Positions 43,774 to 54,600 of a stretch of 64,000 nucleotides of DNA are shown here, in pieces. Source of the stretch: Clusia tigrina. Taxonomy: Eukaryota; Arthropoda; Insecta; Diptera; Clusiidae. Below the pieces are notes generated by a model. That model was given only the letters and a program-made list of their open reading frames with translations. It was not told the DNA's origin and did no database searches. Both the position numbers and the translations under genes were made by a program. Where the stretch lies: contig OV050030.1 in NCBI GenBank assembly GCA_920105625.2, positions 68,725,807 through 68,789,806 of the forward strand, given 5' to 3'. Every line of letters begins with the position of its first letter. Positions within the stretch are counted from its first letter, which is position 1.

Positions 43774-44300
43774 ACATTTAACTATTTTTGTATCTAATTC
43801 TACTAAACTATTTTTGTATTTAATATTAAAAAAAATATCTTTGACGTTAGTTGTAATTGTTCCTAAATTTAAAAAAAAAAATAATAACATAGGAAATGGT
43901 TATAATTTTAGCTTTACATAATTTTGTCTTTACAAACAGAGTAATCGAAATTTCTTACAAATAATTTATTTTAATATTATAGTTAAGCAACTTAATACAT
44001 TTAAATATTAGTTAAGAATCTTTAATATTTTTATATACGTGACTTTTAATTTAATTTAAAGACCATATATAATATATATGTTATTATTATAAATATATTA
44101 ATACGCATCAGAAACTAATTGATAATTCATATACATATGTAATGAAAGAAACATTAAACAAAAGCATTAGGAAATCAAGAAAAATTATAAAATTAGTTGC
44201 AAAATGTTGCAAAAACAACAAAATTAATGAAATTTTGGGCTTAATTTTTAATAGTAAATTCACAAAAACAAAATTTAAGTTTTGAAAAGAAAATAATGTT
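43774..44300 (+). other. Captured 3' UTR of the host transcript
   Basis: About 530 bp, very AT-rich, without retroelement coding similarity, between the stop codon of the PP1-inhibitor frame and the RNase H remnant. Its extent and AT-rich, stop-filled nature suggest a host 3' UTR copied with the coding part. No clear poly(A) run marks its end, as expected if template switching occurred before the tail. Confidence 0.55.
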
Positions 44301-44672
44301 TAGTTAAACCAGTAATTGAAAGAATTATTAGCCATTCATTGGGCTATTATTTATTTTCGACCCTACTTGTTTGGAACGAAATTCACAGTAGTAACAGATC
44401 ACAGACCACTAGTATCACTGTTTACACACAACAACCACTCATTTAGAATAACTTGTATCCGACTAGACTTGATGGAATAGGACTTTAAAATTATATACAA
44501 ACAGGGTAAAATTAATACAAACATAGATGCTTTGTCAAGAATAGAAATAAATTCCGACACATTAAAGGCAATGATACCTACAGTTATGGCAATCACAAGA
44601 AGCCTGAAGAAAAAAAAAACAGATGAAATCACTGAACAACCAAACAAGAGGAGCGCGCGCCTCTATATATAG
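44301..44672 (+). pseudogene. RNase H remnant of element C
   Basis: The frame resumes in the middle of RNase H: PVIE, then LLAIHWAIIYFRPYLFGTKF, VVTDHRPLVSLF, LDLME and the end INTNIDALSRIEI. A one-base break occurs after PVIER, and a stop replaces Trp/Tyr after DLME. The first RNase H catalytic Asp (TDAS) and everything upstream in pol are missing. Confidence 0.8.
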
Positions 44673-46067
44673 AACAGTACATCTTTATCGGATATTAGAA
44701 ATTTAAAACAGTTAAAGTGCAAAATTTTATAAGGGGATGAGCTCGAGCGAAATACGCGTAGAAATAATAAAAGCTTGCCAAATATTAGAGTCGACTATAA
44801 AAATATACTGATAGAGTTAAGCGATAATTCTGACTTAGTCCTCGGTATGGTCATGAGGAAGTTTACTCAATTTTTGATCAGTCATGGAATCGACAAGATC
44901 GCTCTTTGAAAAGAGGATACTTTGCTCGATCTTATTAATGAAGATAATTTAAAAGCCTTATATAAGAAAATATATATTGAGAATTAAGCTAAAGGGCGGC
45001 AAACTCCTGCTATAATTTTATTTGTGCCCCAACGTAATATAAATGATATAAATGAGCAAAAGAAACTCATACATGATAACCATTGCACGCAAATATCCGG
45101 ACATCCTGGAGTAAGAAGAACGTTATTAAAGTTAAAACAAAAATACATATGGAAAAGTATGACAAAAATGGTAAAGGCATATATAAATAACTGCGAGATA
45201 TGTTGCAAAAAACAAAACAACAAAATACATAAGAGGAAAGATGGTCATTATAGACACCCCATCGACAAGTTTCCAAATAGTAGAAATGGAGACAGTAGGA
45301 CCACTCCGTATTTCAAATGGATATAAATACATTTTAACGCTTCAATGCCAACTAACTAAATATATTGAAGCATATCCAATGTATACAAAAGAATCTTTAG
45401 AAGTTGCCAATACTTTACTAGAAAAATTCATACTAAAGTATGGAGGTTTTCATACAATAAAGACAGATATGGGTAGAGAATTCGTGAACCAGGTATTTGA
45501 CCATATGAGCAAAACGTTAAATTTTCAACATAAAACATCCACCCCTTACCATCACCAAACACTAGCATAGAAAGAAATCATAGAGTTCTCAATGAATACA
45601 TACGCACCTCAACAGAAGAACAGGAATGGGAAAAGGGTTTACCTTACTACGTTTTCTCATATAATACCACACCACACGTTGACACAGGCTACTCACCTTT
45701 CGAACTCATATTTGGAAAATTGCCAAACATTCTAAAAGATAAACAAGTGATCAAAACAGTTAGTCCGATCAACACTGAAGAATACCTAAATGAATTAAAA
45801 AACAGACTAGAAAATGCAAAGGACACTGCAAGACTTATACTCCAAAAATCAAAGGAGAAAAGAAAAATAAACTACGACATAGGAACGAATAGTTCATATT
45901 TTAATATAGGAGACTTAGTAATGCTAAGAAATATGTGTAGGAAAAAGTTAGACAGCCCATACATAGGCCCGTTTAAAATTATTAATAGACTAGGTGTAAA
46001 TTCTCTAATAGATAAGAATGGAAAAGATATCTTAGTACATAATAACAATCTTAAGAAATATAAATAA
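44673..46067 (+). pseudogene. Integrase of element C (arm 1)
   Basis: 45024-45240 has the zinc finger: HPGVRRTLLKLKQKYIWKSM and NNCEICCKKQ. The core at 45241-45570 reads VEMETVGPLRIS, where the first catalytic Asp (compare QIDTVGPL in the mdg1-like element) is Glu, then IKTDMGREFVNQ (second Asp) and HHQTLA before a frame break that hides the Glu motif (ERNHRVLNEY). 45720-46067 gives the C-terminus: FNIGDLVMLRNM and LDSPYIGPFKII. Dead in both arms. 44673-45000 is a broken linker. Confidence 0.85.
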
Positions 46068-46350
46068 GAAATATGTATAAGAAAAACTACACACATTAAG
46101 AAATACAAATAAGAAATATAAATAAGAAATTGAAATAAGAAAAAACAAATAAGAAATATAAATAAGAAATTCAAATAAGAAAAATACAAATAAGAAAGAT
46201 AAATAACAAATATATATACGAAAAACTAAACACACTAAGAAATACATATAAGAAAAATACAAATAAGAAATATAAATAAGAAATATATATAAGAAAAATA
46301 CAAATAAGAAAATATAAGTAAGAAAAATATAAATAAGAAAAACTAAATAT
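46060..46350. repeat. Degenerate minisatellite after the integrase stop
   Basis: About 20 units of 11-15 bp built on aagaaatataaat / aagaaaaatacaaat. The first unit overlaps the last integrase codons (AAATATAAATAAG), which suggests the array grew from the gene end. The opposite strand gives repetitive FLIYISYLYF frames that are not genes. Confidence 0.9.
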
Positions 46351-46455
46351 AGCCATATAGCATTGTAAAACCAAAACATAGCCAAGTATATATAAAAAAA
46401 AAAAAAATTTTTTTCCGAAACAAAAAAATTTCTTTTTTTCCCGGAGGATTAGTGG
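46351..46455 (+). other. Region before the 3' LTR with polypurine-like tract
   Basis: A-rich and T-rich runs followed by cccggaggattagtgg just ahead of the LTR. The purine tract is weak. Confidence 0.5.
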
Positions 46456-46965
46456 TGTAGTGTATCATGAAAGTCATGCATACCATACGCATGCCAGCGA
46501 TCGTTAAAAGAACTAAATGCACCAGAGAAATGTGTAGTGCACGCGCAGCATGATCACACACACACTCACTCCACAGGCTCAAAGCTTTCCTCTATCCCAC
46601 AACAATGCACTTAAAATAGGTTATGTGCAATTCGAACCTCAAAGGTCGGCCGTAGGCAAGAATTGCACATTCATAATTTATTGCTGGCATATGTGAATTT
46701 GATGACACATGGGGTATTGGAAATATGGAATGAAAATGGAACATTGATTGTAACAAAATTGAATGGTAGAAATAAGTATAAAAGAGCGTAGTTGTAAAAA
46801 TAAAATTCAGCAGACCTTGGTCGCTTCACTTAAAACATTTGGCTGCCTTAAGGCGCCGATATCTAAGTGCGCAAGCTCTCGCGCAGTCAAAATATTAAAT
46901 GAGCCCATCATCTTCGTAGGGTACATTCTGAAAGGCAACTCATAATATTATTGAGTGTTTATATT

Positions 46966-46968
<3 letters not shown>
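46456..46968 (+). repeat. 3' LTR of element C (arm 1), 513 bp
   Basis: Same ends as the 5' LTR, with a 209-bp extra block at 46515-46723 and a 39-bp deletion near 46809. The inverted arm 2 enters at 46659 within the extra block. Confidence 0.9.
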
Positions 46969-47040
<72 letters not shown>

Positions 47041-47275
47041 TCGAATATAGAAAAAAATTGGAAAAATCGAAAAAAAACCTGTCGTAACACTCTGGGTGGT
47101 CAAAATAAGACGTTTTGAAGTTTCGGTTTTTGACATTTTTTTTTTAATTTTTTTTCTTTAAACCCGTACTGAGAAAATACCTTTCCAACAAAGTACAAAT
47201 CATCAAAATCGGTTCGGCCAATCTCGAGTTATGAGATTACATCCCTTCGGACACTTTCTTTTATATACATATATA
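46660..47275. other. Loop (spacer) of the palindrome
   Basis: Non-mirrored 616 bp: the rest of the arm 1 3' LTR, a TA tract (46969-47039) and 236 bp of unassigned sequence with poly-T/poly-A runs and the phrase atcaaaatcggttcggcca, a wording I associate with dispersed insect repeats. Confidence 0.8.
46969..47040. repeat. (AT)n microsatellite, inner
   Basis: About 70 bp of AT directly downstream of the 3' LTR. Element C thus sits in TA-repeat DNA on both sides. Confidence 0.95.
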
Positions 47276-47868
47276 TTGCCTACGGCCGACCTTTGAGGTT
47301 CGAATTGCACATGACCTATTTTAAGTGCATTGTTGTGGGATAGAGGAAAGCTTTGAGCCTGTGGAGTGAGTGTGTGTGTGATCATGCTGCGCGTGCACTA
47401 CACATTTCTCTGGTGCATTTAGTTCTTTTAACGATCGCTGGCATGCGTATGGTATGCATGACTTTCATGATACACTACACCACTAATCCTCCGGGAAAAA
47501 AAGAAATTTTTTTGTTTCGGAAAAAAATTTTTTTTTTTTTTTATATATACTTGGCTATGTTTTGGTTTTACAATGCTATATGGCTATATTTAGTTTTTCT
47601 TATTTATATTTTTCTTACTTATATTTTCTTATTTGTATTTTTCTTATATATATTTCTTATTTATATTTCTTATTTGTATTTTTCTTATATGTATTTCTTA
47701 GTGTGTTTAGTTTTTCTTATATATATTTGTTATTTATCTTTCTTATTTGTATTTTTCTTATTTGAATTTCTTATTTATATTTCTTATTTGTTTTTTCTTA
47801 TTTCAATTTCTTATTTATATTTCTTATTTGTATTTCTTAATGTGTGTAGTTTTTCTTATACATATTTC

Positions 47869-48940
47869 TTATTTATATTTCTTAAGATTGTTATTATGTA
47901 CTAAGATATCTTTTCCATTCTTATCTATTAGAGAATTTACACCTAGTCTATTAATAATTTTAAACGGGCCTATGTATGGGCTGTCTAACTTTTTCCTACA
48001 CATATTTCTTAGCATTACTAAGTCTCCTATATTAAAATATGAACTATTCGTTCCTATGTCGTAGTTTATTTTTCTTTTCTGCTTTGTTTTTTGGAGTATA
48101 AGTCTTGCAGTGTCTTTTGCATTTTCTAGTCTGTTTTTTAATTCATTTAGGTATTCTTCAGTGTTGATCGGACTAACTGTTTTGAGCACTTGTTTATCTG
48201 CTAGAATGTTTGGCAATTTTCCAAATATGAGTTCGAAAGGTGAGTAGCCTGTGTCAACGTGTGGTGTGGTATTATATGAGAAAACGTAGTAAGGTAAACC
48301 CTTTTCCCATTCCTGTTCTTCTGTTGAGGTGCGTATGTATTCATTGAGAACTCTATGATTTCTTTCTATGCTAGTGTTTGGTGATGGTAAGGGGTGGATG
48401 TTTTATGTTGAAAATTTAACGTTTTGCTCATATGGTCAAATACCTGGTTCACGAATTCTCTACCCATATCTGTCTTTATTGTATGAAAGCCTCCATAGTT
48501 TAGTATGAATTTTTCGTGTAAAGTATTGGCAACTTCTAAAGATTCTTTTGTATACATTGGATATGCTTCAATATATTTAGTTAGTTGGCATTGAAGCGTT
48601 AAAATGTATTTATATCCATTTGAAATACGGAGTGGTCCTACTGTCTCCATTTCTACTATTTGGAAACTTGTCGATGGGGTGTCTATAATGACCATCTTTC
48701 CTCTTATGTATTTTGTTGTTTTGTTTTTTGCAACATATCTCGCAGTTATTTATATATGCCTTTACCATTTTTGTCATACTTTTCCATATGTATTTTTGTT
48801 TTAACTTTAATAACGTTCTTCTTACTCCAGGATGTCCGGATATTTGCGTGCAATGGTTATCATGTATGAGTTTCTTTTGCTCATTTATATCATTTATATT
48901 ACGTTGGGGCACAAATAAAATTATAGCAGGAGTTTGCCGC
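47869..48940 (-). pseudogene. Integrase of element C (arm 2)
   Basis: Same breaks as arm 1, including the Asp-to-Glu change in VEMETVGPL and the frame break after HHQTLA. Differences seen: LHEKFILNYGG for LLEKFILKYGG, ILADKQVLK for ILKDKQVIK, QKTKQKRK for QKSKEKRK. Confidence 0.85.
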
Positions 48941-49264
48941 CCTTTAGCTTAATTCTCAATATATATTTTCTTATATAAGGCTTTTAAATTATCTTCATTA
49001 ATAAGATCGAGCAAAGTATCCTCTTTTCAAAGAGCGATCTTGTCGATTCCATGACTGATCAAAAATTGAGTAAACTTCCTCATGACCATACCGAGGACTA
49101 AGTCAGAATTATCGCTTAACTCTATCAGTATATTTTTATAGTCGACTCTAATATTTGGCAAGCTTTTATTATTTCTACGCGTATTTCGCTCGAGCTCATC
49201 CCCTTATAAAATTTTGCACTTTAACTGTTTTAAATTTCTAATATCCGATAAAGATGTACTGTTC

Positions 49265-49640
49265 TATATATAGAGGCGCGCGATCCTCTTGTTTGGTTGT
49301 TCAGTGATTTCATCTGTTTTTTTTTTCTTCAGGCTTCTTGTGATTGCCATAACTGTAGGTATCATTGCCTTTAATGTGTCGGAATTTATTTCTATTCTTG
49401 ACAAAGCATCTATGTTTGTATTAATTTTACCCTGTTTGTATATAATTTTAAAGTCCTATTCCATCAAGTCTAGTCGGATACAAGTTATTCTAAATGAGTG
49501 GTTGTTGTGTGTAAACAGTGATACTAGTGGTCTGTGATCTGTTACTACTGTGAATTTCGTTCCAAACAAGTAGGGTCGAAAATAAATAATAGCCCAATGA
49601 ATGGCTAATAATTCTTTCAATTACTGGTTTAACTAAACAT
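49265..49640 (-). pseudogene. RNase H remnant of element C (arm 2)
   Basis: Mirror of 44301-44672, with the same missing N-terminal half. The downstream Arg-Ser-Ala-Arg stretch differs slightly near 49280 (gcgcgatcctc versus gaggagcgcgc). Confidence 0.8.
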
Positions 49641-50163
49641 TATTTTCTTTTCAAAACTTAAATTTTGTTTTTGTGAATTTACTATTAAAAATTAAGCCCA
49701 AAATTTCATTAATTTTGTTGTTTTTGCAACATTTTGCAACTAATTTTATAATTTTTCTTGATTTCCTAATGCTTTTGTTTAATGTTTCTTTCATTACATA
49801 TGTATATGAATTATCAATTAGTTTCTGATGCGTATTAATATATTTATAATAATAACATATATATTATATATGGTCTTTAAATTAAATTAAAAGTCACGTA
49901 TATAAAAATATTAAAGATTCTTACCTAATATTTAAATGTATTAAGTTGCTTAACTATAATATTAAAATAAATTATTTGTAAGAAATTTCGATTACTCTGT
50001 TTGTAAAGACAAAATTATGTAAAGCTAAAATTATAACCATTTCCTATGTTATTATTTTTTTTTTTTAAATTTAGGAACAATTACAACTAACGTCAAAGAT
50101 ATTTTTTTTAATATTAAATACAAAAATAGTTTAGTAGAATTAGATACAAAAATAGTTAAATGT

Positions 50164-50517
50164 TTACAGCGTATTAGCACGCTCCAAAAGATCGCTGCTA
50201 AATTTCGATATTTCCGATTGTGGTAGCTTACAGACTGACAATAACTTAATGATATGAGATATTTTTATATCATCTGTGTTCATATCTAAAATTTCATCGT
50301 TGTCTACCTCGATTGCCTCGCCCGGTGGATCAAAAAGTTTCTGCAGTTCATCATACACCCACATCTCCAAAGCCAGTAGCTTTCGTATTACACTCATCTG
50401 ATGGAACTTTTCCTGTCGCTCCTTCACTTTAGAACTTCTCTCAATAAAATTGACGCGTAAATTTTTTTTGTTCGGTGTGCTCTCACAATTATTCATTTTG
50501 ATGAGATCGCACTGCAT
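50164..50517 (-). CDS. Captured PP1-inhibitor retrocopy, arm 2, with 7-codon deletion
   Basis: Same frame as 43399-43773, 117 residues. A 21-bp in-frame deletion takes RQEKF directly to HQMSV, which removes Leu-Thr-Ala-Lys-Tyr-Gly and one Phe, the segment aligned with the regulatory Thr-x-Lys-Tyr of CPI-17. It is flanked by a short direct repeat (gttcc/tttcc), pointing to slippage. The rest is unchanged. If the family call is right, this copy should not act as a phospho-dependent inhibitor. Confidence 0.68.
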   Translation of the reverse strand: MQCDLIKMNNCESTPNKKNLRVNFIERSSKVKERQEKFHQMSVIRKLLALEMWVYDELQKLFDPPGEAIEVDNDEILDMNTDDIKISHIIKLLSVCKLPQSEISKFSSDLLERANTL

Positions 50518-50828
50518 TTTGGATTGGCTTGAAAAGAACTTTGGTCGATTTTACGTTGTCTTATTACTGTTTTTTGAGGTGGGCATGAGATTGTAGCTTG
50601 GAGTCTTCCTTCTGGATGTGGAAATTGCATATGATGTCCTCATGCACCATAGCCAAGGTTTGCGTAATTGTGGACATCAATTGAATACATTAATTAATTT
50701 CGGCAGGACTCAACATCAGAAGTGCCAGTTTGTCAGGATCGGCATTGAAGGAAAAGTGCATTGGTGTGGTCAAAAAAATTCAGGATCGGTCTGGTCAGAA
50801 AATCAGGATCGGTGTGGCAGGATCGCCA

Positions 50829-51408
<580 letters not shown>

Positions 51409-52304
51409 ATCTCGCTATGCGGCGAAAAACAAATAAAGAGCTGAGAGCAACGAAATTTGGAGCAGCAAGCTCCGATTTAGAGAGCGTCAAAAAAGCTATA
51501 ATTTCTACTGCCTAAAAGTATACTACGAAATATTTTAATGGCACACTGTCAAAATATGACCCACATTAGTGGCGAATATAATGACCCTTTAATGGAAAAC
51601 ATGTGAGAGCTAAGAACTTTATGCAACAAACTCAACTTAAACATGAAAATAAAAATCTAAGGTCACAGCTGGCAACCAATGAGAAAATAATTGATGATCA
51701 GTCTGCTCAGGCCTTCGAATATCAAGCAGATGAAGAAGAGCTTGTTTAAAAGGCATTCTTTACAGTTCAAAAGAATTACACTTGTCAACAAGACTTTTGT
51801 GCTTGGGTTTCATTTGAACTCGTCATTGATTTGCTCGGATCATATCAACCATGTGGTTTGCAGAATGTACATGACTCTGCGCTGTTTGAGGATGTCTGCT
51901 CGCTTTACTCTCGTTGAAACCAGGCTCATGTTGGTTGTGCAATTGCTTGTGCCTATTATTACCTACTCTGCTTTGGTGTATAGTGGTTTGGACTCTCGGT
52001 CTTTACATAAACTGCGAGTGTCATTCAATAATGCTACTCGTTATGTGTATGGCTTGCGCAAATTTGACCATATCTCATATTGGAGTAAAATGGTTCTGGG
52101 TTGCGATATTGAGAGCTATTTAAATGCAAGAAATTGTATATATATGCATAAATTAATATACTCTAAGGCGCCGCTATACCTTTATGACAAGTTGCGCTTC
52201 AGCCTGTTTATGTTCCGAAACTTCGCTAAAATGTTTTTCGTCGGTACCACTAGACTATGGAGCTCTTTACCTAATGATTTAAAAAATATTGTGAGCCACA
52301 ACAA
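51409..52304 (+). mobile_element. CR1/L2/jockey-group remnant, inverted copy (arm 2), cut by the N gap
   Basis: Mirror of 41637-42530. It includes the ORF1-like coiled coil and the RT end (51691-52304). SALVYSGLD replaces SAVVYSGLD. It stops at the gap after NIVSHN, at the point matching 41637 in arm 1. Confidence 0.85.
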
Positions 52305-52804
52305 NNNNNNNNNNNNNNNNNNNNNNNNNNNNNNNNNNNNNNNNNNNNNNNNNNNNNNNNNNNNNNNNNNNNNNNNNNNNNNNNNNNNNNNNNNNNNNNN
52401 NNNNNNNNNNNNNNNNNNNNNNNNNNNNNNNNNNNNNNNNNNNNNNNNNNNNNNNNNNNNNNNNNNNNNNNNNNNNNNNNNNNNNNNNNNNNNNNNNNNN
52501 NNNNNNNNNNNNNNNNNNNNNNNNNNNNNNNNNNNNNNNNNNNNNNNNNNNNNNNNNNNNNNNNNNNNNNNNNNNNNNNNNNNNNNNNNNNNNNNNNNNN
52601 NNNNNNNNNNNNNNNNNNNNNNNNNNNNNNNNNNNNNNNNNNNNNNNNNNNNNNNNNNNNNNNNNNNNNNNNNNNNNNNNNNNNNNNNNNNNNNNNNNNN
52701 NNNNNNNNNNNNNNNNNNNNNNNNNNNNNNNNNNNNNNNNNNNNNNNNNNNNNNNNNNNNNNNNNNNNNNNNNNNNNNNNNNNNNNNNNNNNNNNNNNNN
52801 NNNN
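52305..52804. other. Assembly gap (500 N)
   Basis: Exactly 500 N. The left flank matches arm 1 position 41637 and the right flank matches 25397, both in reverse complement, so the mirrored equivalent of 25398-41636 is absent here. Confidence 0.99.
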
Positions 52805-52922
52805 ATTAAAAAAAAAGAGAATCAGATAGAAAATAAAAGAACAAATATAAAAAAAGAAACAAAAGAAAAAAAAATTTAAAAATATAAAATAGAGAATGTT
52901 GAAATAGTAGTAGTATTTATAT
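52805..52922 (+). repeat. Arm 2 mirror of 25279-25397 (flank and start of copia 5' LTR)
   Basis: A-rich flank, then TGTTGAAATAGTAG, the first bases of the copia 5' LTR, then the ATAT target duplication at 52919-52922. Confidence 0.8.
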
Positions 52923-53286
52923 TGTAATGATTAGACGGGGTTTTTAAATCCATGGTTTAAAATGTAACTTTATTTACCGAACATTAATCATTAACAGTCG
53001 ACTATCTACTGTCTTGCAATTACAATGTTGGACTTATATTTATACTTAAAATAGTTGAGTCGTCGATGACATCACTGTTCGATGACTCAAGAGGTATCGA
53101 TGGATAAGGGTCAGTTATTTGAGACGTATGTGTGCTGGCTCACATTTCACGGTCGTTGACCGTCGCCTTGAATGTTGGTGTCTCATATCGAAACCACTTT
53201 GGAATGTTGCACACTTTGCAATTGTTAATTGATTTTAGGTCATTAGATTCATATGTCTGTTAGTTCAATGACCGTTATCCATGACA
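52923..53286 (-). repeat. 3' LTR of the mdg1-like element (arm 2)
   Basis: It shares the 5' LTR state at the two arm 1 variable sites but has its own two-base change (tatcgaaaccac versus tatcggcaccac). Confidence 0.9.
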
Positions 53287-53552
53287 CCTCCCCTTTTTGG
53301 GAAAAGAAAAAAAACTTTCTTTTTTTTTCTTTTATATGTATGTATATATTTATATGTATATGTATATATTATTTTTAACTTATAACAATTACATGATTGG
53401 ATAAATTATATTTTGAAGTAAGGGTTGTAATATATAAAGTTATTGGCATCGTGTGGGATGCTGGAATATAGAGCTATCGGCCGATAGTTATTTTGTAAAA
53501 AAAATAAATTATATATAGGTATATTTATTTATATTTTAATATCTATTATTTC

Positions 53553-54600
53553 TTATGCTAGTTTTAGTCTATTTTTGTGCACAATAATTGATTTAGATTT
53601 TGTGTCAATTTTGCAATTTCCAAAATGGTCAGTCTCAATCACTTTGTATGGACCTTTAAAAATACTATCTAATTTGTGATTGGTTTCATCTTTTAGGTAT
53701 ACCATATCGTTTGGCCGAATATTTTGTGGATTTACACTCTTGTCATAAATGTGTTTTGTCTTTATTTTAGCCTTTTCTAGCATTTCTGATGCTCTCTTCT
53801 GAGCTACTTGCAATTTGAATTGGAGTTCGTTTTTGTAGTCGTCAAAGTTGTATACCGGATTTATTTTTCCATTTAGTATAAAGTCGTATGGAACTGGCGC
53901 TTTTCCGAATACTAATTCGAAAGGTGTGTAACCATGAGTTGTTGATGGTGTCGTGTTGTAAGAATACGTGAAATATTTGAGCCAATGGTCCCAGTCTAAT
54001 TTGTTAGTTGAAATGTATGATCTTATGTACTCGTTAAATGTTTTATGGGATCGTTCTACTGTACCTAAAGTTTGGTGGTGATAAGGGGTGGATGTTTTTC
54101 TTTCTATTTGTAAAAGCTTGCAAATTTGGTCAAATATTTGGTTTTTATATTCGGTACCCATGTCTGTTAATATTTGTTTTATGGGTCCGTAAATTAAAAT
54201 AAGGTTCTCTACTTTTGCTTTTGCAACTATATTAGCGGACTTAGCTGGGATGGGTACTGTAATGAGAAATTTAGTTACATCACATATTATTGTGAGCGCG
54301 TATTCGTTAGAATTAAATGACTTTGGTAATGGGCCTACAGTGTCTATTTGTACACATTCAAAAGCTCTTGCGGGTGTTGGTGTTTTTATTAAAGGTTCTA
54401 GGTGATTAGTACTGGCTTTGTTTTGTTTACATTTTTGGCAGTTTTTGACATAAGACTTCACGTCTGAAGCCATGTTTTTCCAAACATAATGTCGTTGTAG
54501 TTTTGATAAGAATCGTGTGACTCCTGGGTGGCCTCCAAAAACAGGGTCATCATGATATTTTTGTAGTATTTCAAGTTTTTGCGTGGCTGAAGTGATTTCA
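53553..54600 (-). pseudogene. Integrase of the mdg1-like element (arm 2)
   Basis: Same open frame as arm 1, with all three catalytic residues. Four to five residue changes: AKAKVEN, FTYSYNTT, STTHGYT, LNGKINP. It is separated from RT by the shared frameshift near 54610. Confidence 0.9.

Noticed and set aside
46032..46385. Hydrophobic FLIYISYLYF frames here and at 47353-47904, resembling multi-span membrane proteins
   Set aside because: They are the opposite strand of the A-rich minisatellite behind the element C integrase; hydrophobicity comes from T-rich codons.
51691..52809. 372-codon plus-strand frame running into the gap
   Set aside because: About half of it is translated N. Only the part before 52305 (CR1-like RT end) is real.
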